Shown here in pieces: positions 61,901 through 64,000 of a stretch of DNA of 64,000 nucleotides. Below the pieces are notes generated by a model. It worked only from the letters and a program-made list of their open reading frames with translations, did not search any database and had not been told where the DNA came from. Position 1 is the stretch's first letter, and each line of letters opens with the position of its first letter. Both the position numbers and the translations under genes were made by a program. This stretch comes from Bacteroidaceae bacterium (lineage in GTDB: Bacteria; Bacteroidota; Bacteroidia; Bacteroidales; Bacteroidaceae): assembly GCA_017416705.1 (NCBI GenBank), contig JAFQBG010000010.1:1-64000 (forward strand), read 5' to 3'.

Positions 61901-62985
61901 GCGCTCCATTTTGCAGGATTGGTCATTGGCAATTCCATGGCAAATGTATTTTTGTTTCCCGACTCCAACAGGAACACTTCGCTCGATGTCACTGCGCCCT
62001 CGACAAAGGTATTGTCGTCGCTGTACAATTCGTTTTTGTATATTTTTGCCTGCAATTTATATCCTTTTGCCTTTTTTGCACTCAGATTACGCACATCGAC
62101 GGCTATATGCGCCACAGCGTCTTTGTATTGTTCGTCAAGGTCGGTTGTGACGCGTATATCACGAATTTCCAACGGATTGGTCGATGTCAATGACACTGTG
62201 CGGAATATACCCGGCAAGCGGAACATATCCTGCGCTTCGAGGAACGAGGCATCGCTGTTGCGATAGACCTCGACTGCCACAACGTTCTCGCCCTCGACAA
62301 GATACTTCGTGATGTTGAATGCCGCAAGGTTGCGCGAGTTTTTCGAGAAACCCACGTAGCGACCGTTTATCCACAAATAGAAGAATGAATCGACGCCATC
62401 GAAATTTATATACACCTGACGGCCATTCCACTCGGCAGGCACAGTAAATGTTCGACGATACGAACCCACCTCGTTGCGATGTTTGTATGTTGTGTGATGT
62501 TTTGCCGGTTCACGCATGACGCCACCGCGCCAGTCGCCAACAGCTACGGAGTGTTTGAATATAACCGGCTGGTTCACATATATGGGAGTACCATATTTTT
62601 GTGTTCCATCGGGTTGTATTCCATATACATTCCAGTTCATGGGAACCTCGACCTTGTCCCACGACGACACATCGTAGCCAAGTTCATAGAATTTCTCGGG
62701 GCGCTCCCAAGGATTGCCTACCCAATGGAAACTCCATGTGCCATCGAGCGACATATAATACTCGCTATTCTCGGGCAATACTTTACGTGCCTGTTCCTCG
62801 CTTGCAAATGTAAAGAACCAGCTTTTAGGCTGCTCTTTGTTAAGAGCCAACTGCATGGGGGTTTCCCATTCTGCGCCTGTGGGGGCATCCACATCACCAT
62901 AAGCAAAACCTTTCAAGCCTTGTGCAACGCCTGCCGACACAAATGCGAGCAGCGCAAAAGCCACAAAAACAAATCGCTTTTTCAT
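58972..62985 (-). CDS. GH2 beta-galactosidase, large multidomain form
   Basis: A secreted 1337-residue glycoside hydrolase family 2 enzyme. Signal peptide 1-21 ends at AGVAQ. Domains: sugar-binding jelly roll (about 60-270), Ig-like domain, TIM barrel with acid/base Glu in VIWSLGNEAGPG and nucleophile Glu in FHISEYAHSMGN, the long C-terminal LacZ domains, then a chitobiase-like Ig segment and an F5/8 type C (CBM32-like) module over the last ~135 residues. E. coli LacZ contacts are kept in NRHE, NSHYP, NIESH and WDWADQS. The QDSR-type sodium/substrate segment reads KNSR, with Asn for Asp. Probably periplasmic; acts on terminal galactosides in host or plant glycans. Confidence 0.9.
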   Translation of the reverse strand: MKKRFVFVAFALLAFVSAGVAQGLKGFAYGDVDAPTGAEWETPMQLALNKEQPKSWFFTFASEEQARKVLPENSEYYMSLDGTWSFHWVGNPWERPEKFYELGYDVSSWDKVEVPMNWNVYGIQPDGTQKYGTPIYVNQPVIFKHSVAVGDWRGGVMREPAKHHTTYKHRNEVGSYRRTFTVPAEWNGRQVYINFDGVDSFFYLWINGRYVGFSKNSRNLAAFNITKYLVEGENVVAVEVYRNSDASFLEAQDMFRLPGIFRTVSLTSTNPLEIRDIRVTTDLDEQYKDAVAHIAVDVRNLSAKKAKGYKLQAKIYKNELYSDDNTFVEGAVTSSEVFLLESGNKNTFAMELPMTNPAKWSAEEPNRYTLLVELLDKKGNVVETASTYIGFREVEIRDTKAEDDEFGMAGRYYYINGKPVKMKGVNRHESSLERGHAITREQMYNEVMLMLRGNINHVRNSHYPDASYWYYLCDKYGIYLEDEANIESHEYYYGEASLSHVAEFEDAHVARVMEMAHATMNAPSVVIWSLGNEAGPGVNFVKAYEALHAFDTSRPVQYERNNDIVDMGSNQYPSVGWVQHFAKGAPGIKYPFHISEYAHSMGNAVGNLKDYWDAIESSNYIMGGAIWDWADQSFWNYDKKSGTKYMGYGGDFGDRPNDHMFCMNGIVFADHTPKPQYHEVKKVYQNVGVKMLDNGNISVFNKRYFKTLGDMDICVSLWADGQEVQRYFMPDMNIAPRQAKEFKPSFNGVELQNDKEYFVKVQFLLKKDMPWAQAGYVQMEEQMLLKQACKTQTMDLAAKGGKITVSTEKNHNVLKGADGTFEIVFDNAKGILYSVKYGNDVVFAPGNTMKIGAYRAPVDNDIWAWNNWYANGLHNLKDSVMSLSAKENKDGSVVLQYVVYSQAENAVRRIKNDDNSWTLKDDARKFDENDFHFISNRIWKIYPDGSVELNSTIGGNKNVDLARIGYEIQLPSEYDNYTYYGRGPWNNYNDRCSGSFIEQYNSTVAAQFEKFPKPQDMANREDVRWAALTNKAGNGVIFISIDGMSTTALPWNDVELTLAAHPHELPQSSGTWLHIDKKVNGLGGNSCGQGAPLEYDRVKSAQNTVGFIMRPVKAGEFVQQANVVQSGVIPVSLSRDLRGFVTMNCNKEGAEIYYKIGKRGKKTLYTEPVDMSAGGEITVWEKETPYFSVTRNFAAVTSVPLTVLFVSSQEPSEDVSKFIDGDLSTMWHTMYSVTVANYPHWIDFDAAEETTIKGFKYLPRQSGGDNGNIKAYKIQISDDAKTWSEPVCEGEFANDGKWQVVIFKEPVKTRYVRFTALSSHNGQDFASGAEFELIKMQ

Positions 62986-63027
62986 AAAATCGTAGATTAT
63001 ATTAGTTTAGTTTATTTATATTTTGCG

Positions 63028-63035
63028 CTAAGGTA
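63028..63035 (-). promoter_or_regulatory. Promoter -7 box for the beta-galactosidase gene
   Basis: CTAAGGTA on the plus strand reads TACCTTAG on the minus strand, one base off TAnnTTTG, 43 bases upstream of the ATG at 62985. Confidence 0.4.
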
Positions 63036-63254
63036 CTATTTTTTTTTGAATTAACAGCTATTACTTATAATTAATATAAAGACGATTAAAATCAAAAACC
63101 GCGCCACCCAAAAATAACCGGAAGGGAAAAACCGTACATCGAGGACGCAAATTAGTAAATATTATTTACAAACATAAACAGAATAAAAAAATACAAGCCA
63201 CTAATGTAGCTTGCATTTTCACAAGAACCTATGGTTCCAATGTCGTCAAGAGCA

Positions 63255-63431
63255 TTAAGCCTTGCTGGCGTCAAGAGAAGCTTTACGGAAGCTCTTCATC
63301 AATTTCTCGAGCTCCAAAGAAGCCTTACGTGCACGTGTACCTGCAGCCTTGTTACCCTTCTCCAACTGTGAATTTGCATCTGCCTCGAAAGCAGCATAAG
63401 TTGCTTGAATTTTTTCAATAAGTTCTTTCAT
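63255..63431 (-). CDS. Hc1-like histone H1 homolog, 58 residues
   Basis: Read on the minus strand: MKELIEKIQATYAAFEADAN, then a lysine- and arginine-rich half with GNKAAGTRARKASLELEKLM and a KSFRKASLDASKA end. This matches the short histone H1/Hc1-like DNA-binding proteins conserved in Bacteroidota, which coat or compact the nucleoid. An exact -7 box lies 32 bases upstream of the ATG, and codon use is that of a highly expressed gene. Monocistronic. Confidence 0.88.
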   Translation of the reverse strand: MKELIEKIQATYAAFEADANSQLEKGNKAAGTRARKASLELEKLMKSFRKASLDASKA

Positions 63432-63462
63432 AATATTTTCCGTTAATTAGGTTAATGATGCA

Positions 63463-63470
63463 CAAAGATA
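63463..63470 (-). promoter_or_regulatory. Promoter -7 box for the Hc1-like gene
   Basis: CAAAGATA on the plus strand is TATCTTTG on the minus strand, an exact TAnnTTTG match 32 bases upstream of the ATG at 63431. Confidence 0.6.
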
Positions 63471-64000
63471 ACAAAAAACATTTTAAAAAATAATTTCCGA
63501 GGTTTTTTTTTGAAAAATATCACATTATTCTCTTTTTTTTGCCCGAAAAGCACAAAAAAACATGCAAAAAAACAAATCAAAAACAAAACAAAGGACTCAC
63601 AGTGCCATAAATTTATCGCCATCGGACTGAGTAATCACCCAAACCGGCAACAAGAATAAGATTTTCAAACCAATGGGAGTAAGACAAACAAACCGTACCA
63701 AAAATCACAACAAAACTCAAAAATTATTGTTAAAACATATATAATAAGAAAGAAGAAAAGAACAAGACAAGAAGGGAATGCGAGCAAAGCCTCAACAGGA
63801 AAACCATCGACCGAGTTGGCGCCATACCCAAAACGACAATTCCATTCATGCACCACAAAAATATCATTCATACAAACCACGACAGCAATTATGGTAAATA
63901 TTATTTACAAAACAAAAATATAAGACAAAAATCAAAAAGCGGAGTTCGATATTAAAACAAAGCTATACATTATAAATTTAAGAGAAAAAGAACAATTTTA
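63471..64000. other. AT-rich region without a recognisable gene
   Basis: Beyond the Hc1 promoter the sequence is dominated by short A-runs and T-runs. One 71-codon minus-strand frame (63665-63880) gives a hydrophobic peptide with no family match and no ribosome-site support. ATGGTAAATATTATTTACAA near 63893 resembles TAGTAAATATTATTTACAAA near 63151, a short repeated palindrome. No tRNA or coding gene is seen. Confidence 0.5.

Noticed and set aside
63665-63880. 71-codon hydrophobic minus-strand frame near the window end
   Set aside because: No ribosome site, promoter or family match; sequence is low-complexity.

Overview
The window reads as chromosome of a Bacteroidales (Bacteroidota) bacterium; the family cannot be resolved from this sequence alone. 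The signs are repeated -7 promoter boxes of the form TAnnTTTG, type IX secretion sorting tails, lineage-typical families (DUF4199, DUF6452, DUF6048, a FadL-like porin, a Hc1-like histone), a two-subunit glycine dehydrogenase, and dTDP-rhamnose and GH2 sugar genes. Gene density is high, and convergent genes are usually separated by perfect-stem terminators. No rRNA, tRNA, CRISPR array, integrase, transposase or phage gene was seen.

Layout. 0-2 kb: tandem hairpin-promoter repeats drive an arabinose-5-phosphate isomerase and a CMP-sugar synthetase. 2-6.4 kb: a 187-residue unknown protein, a 52-residue Pmp3-type membrane peptide and peptidase T (minus), enolase (plus), an SGNH hydrolase (minus). 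6.5-10.2 kb: SRP RNA, a large secreted multidomain protein, a sugar-1-phosphate nucleotidyltransferase. 10.4-13.3 kb: a decaying potassium-uptake locus (deleted hemolysin-like CNNM/CBS pseudogene, intact TrkH/KtrB-type channel, truncated TrkA/KtrA-type regulator). 13.4-20.4 kb: DUF4199, GT2, DUF6452, DUF6048, ApbE, GrpE-DnaJ, FolC. 20.9-24.5 kb: galactose operon galM, MFS sugar importer, galK. 24.7-31.7 kb: orphan membrane protein, Tex, transketolase-RpiB, MATE exporter. 31.9-38.3 kb: FadL-like porin, LolC/E-type permease, then FtsE-like ATPase, LysC and LysA on the minus strand. 38.6-40.1 kb: membrane LytTR regulator and PurN. 40.2-45.7 kb: lplA-gcvT-gcvH-gcvPA-gcvPB. 45.9-52.4 kb: small membrane peptide, esterase, POT peptide transporter, UvrA and a type B T9SS cargo. 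52.8-55.3 kb: LysM plus periplasmic-binding-fold protein with an outer-membrane barrel. 55.4-58.9 kb: rfbACDB. 59-63.4 kb: large GH2 beta-galactosidase and the Hc1-like histone.

Functionally this is mostly core metabolism: galactose use, pentose phosphates, glycine cleavage with lipoate ligation, the lysine branch, one purine step, LPS or surface sugar precursors, and chaperones. Most of the unusual signal is outside genes: (i) a 50-bp module of hairpin plus promoter, identical in three copies and 49/50 in a fourth; (ii) a small family of MITE-like elements with imperfect inverted ends, one placed between a promoter and its gene and one supplying a stop codon; (iii) gene decay around the potassium transporter. 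No clearly new defence or mobile system was found. The most open protein-level case is the triple-LysM periplasmic receptor with its barrel partner.
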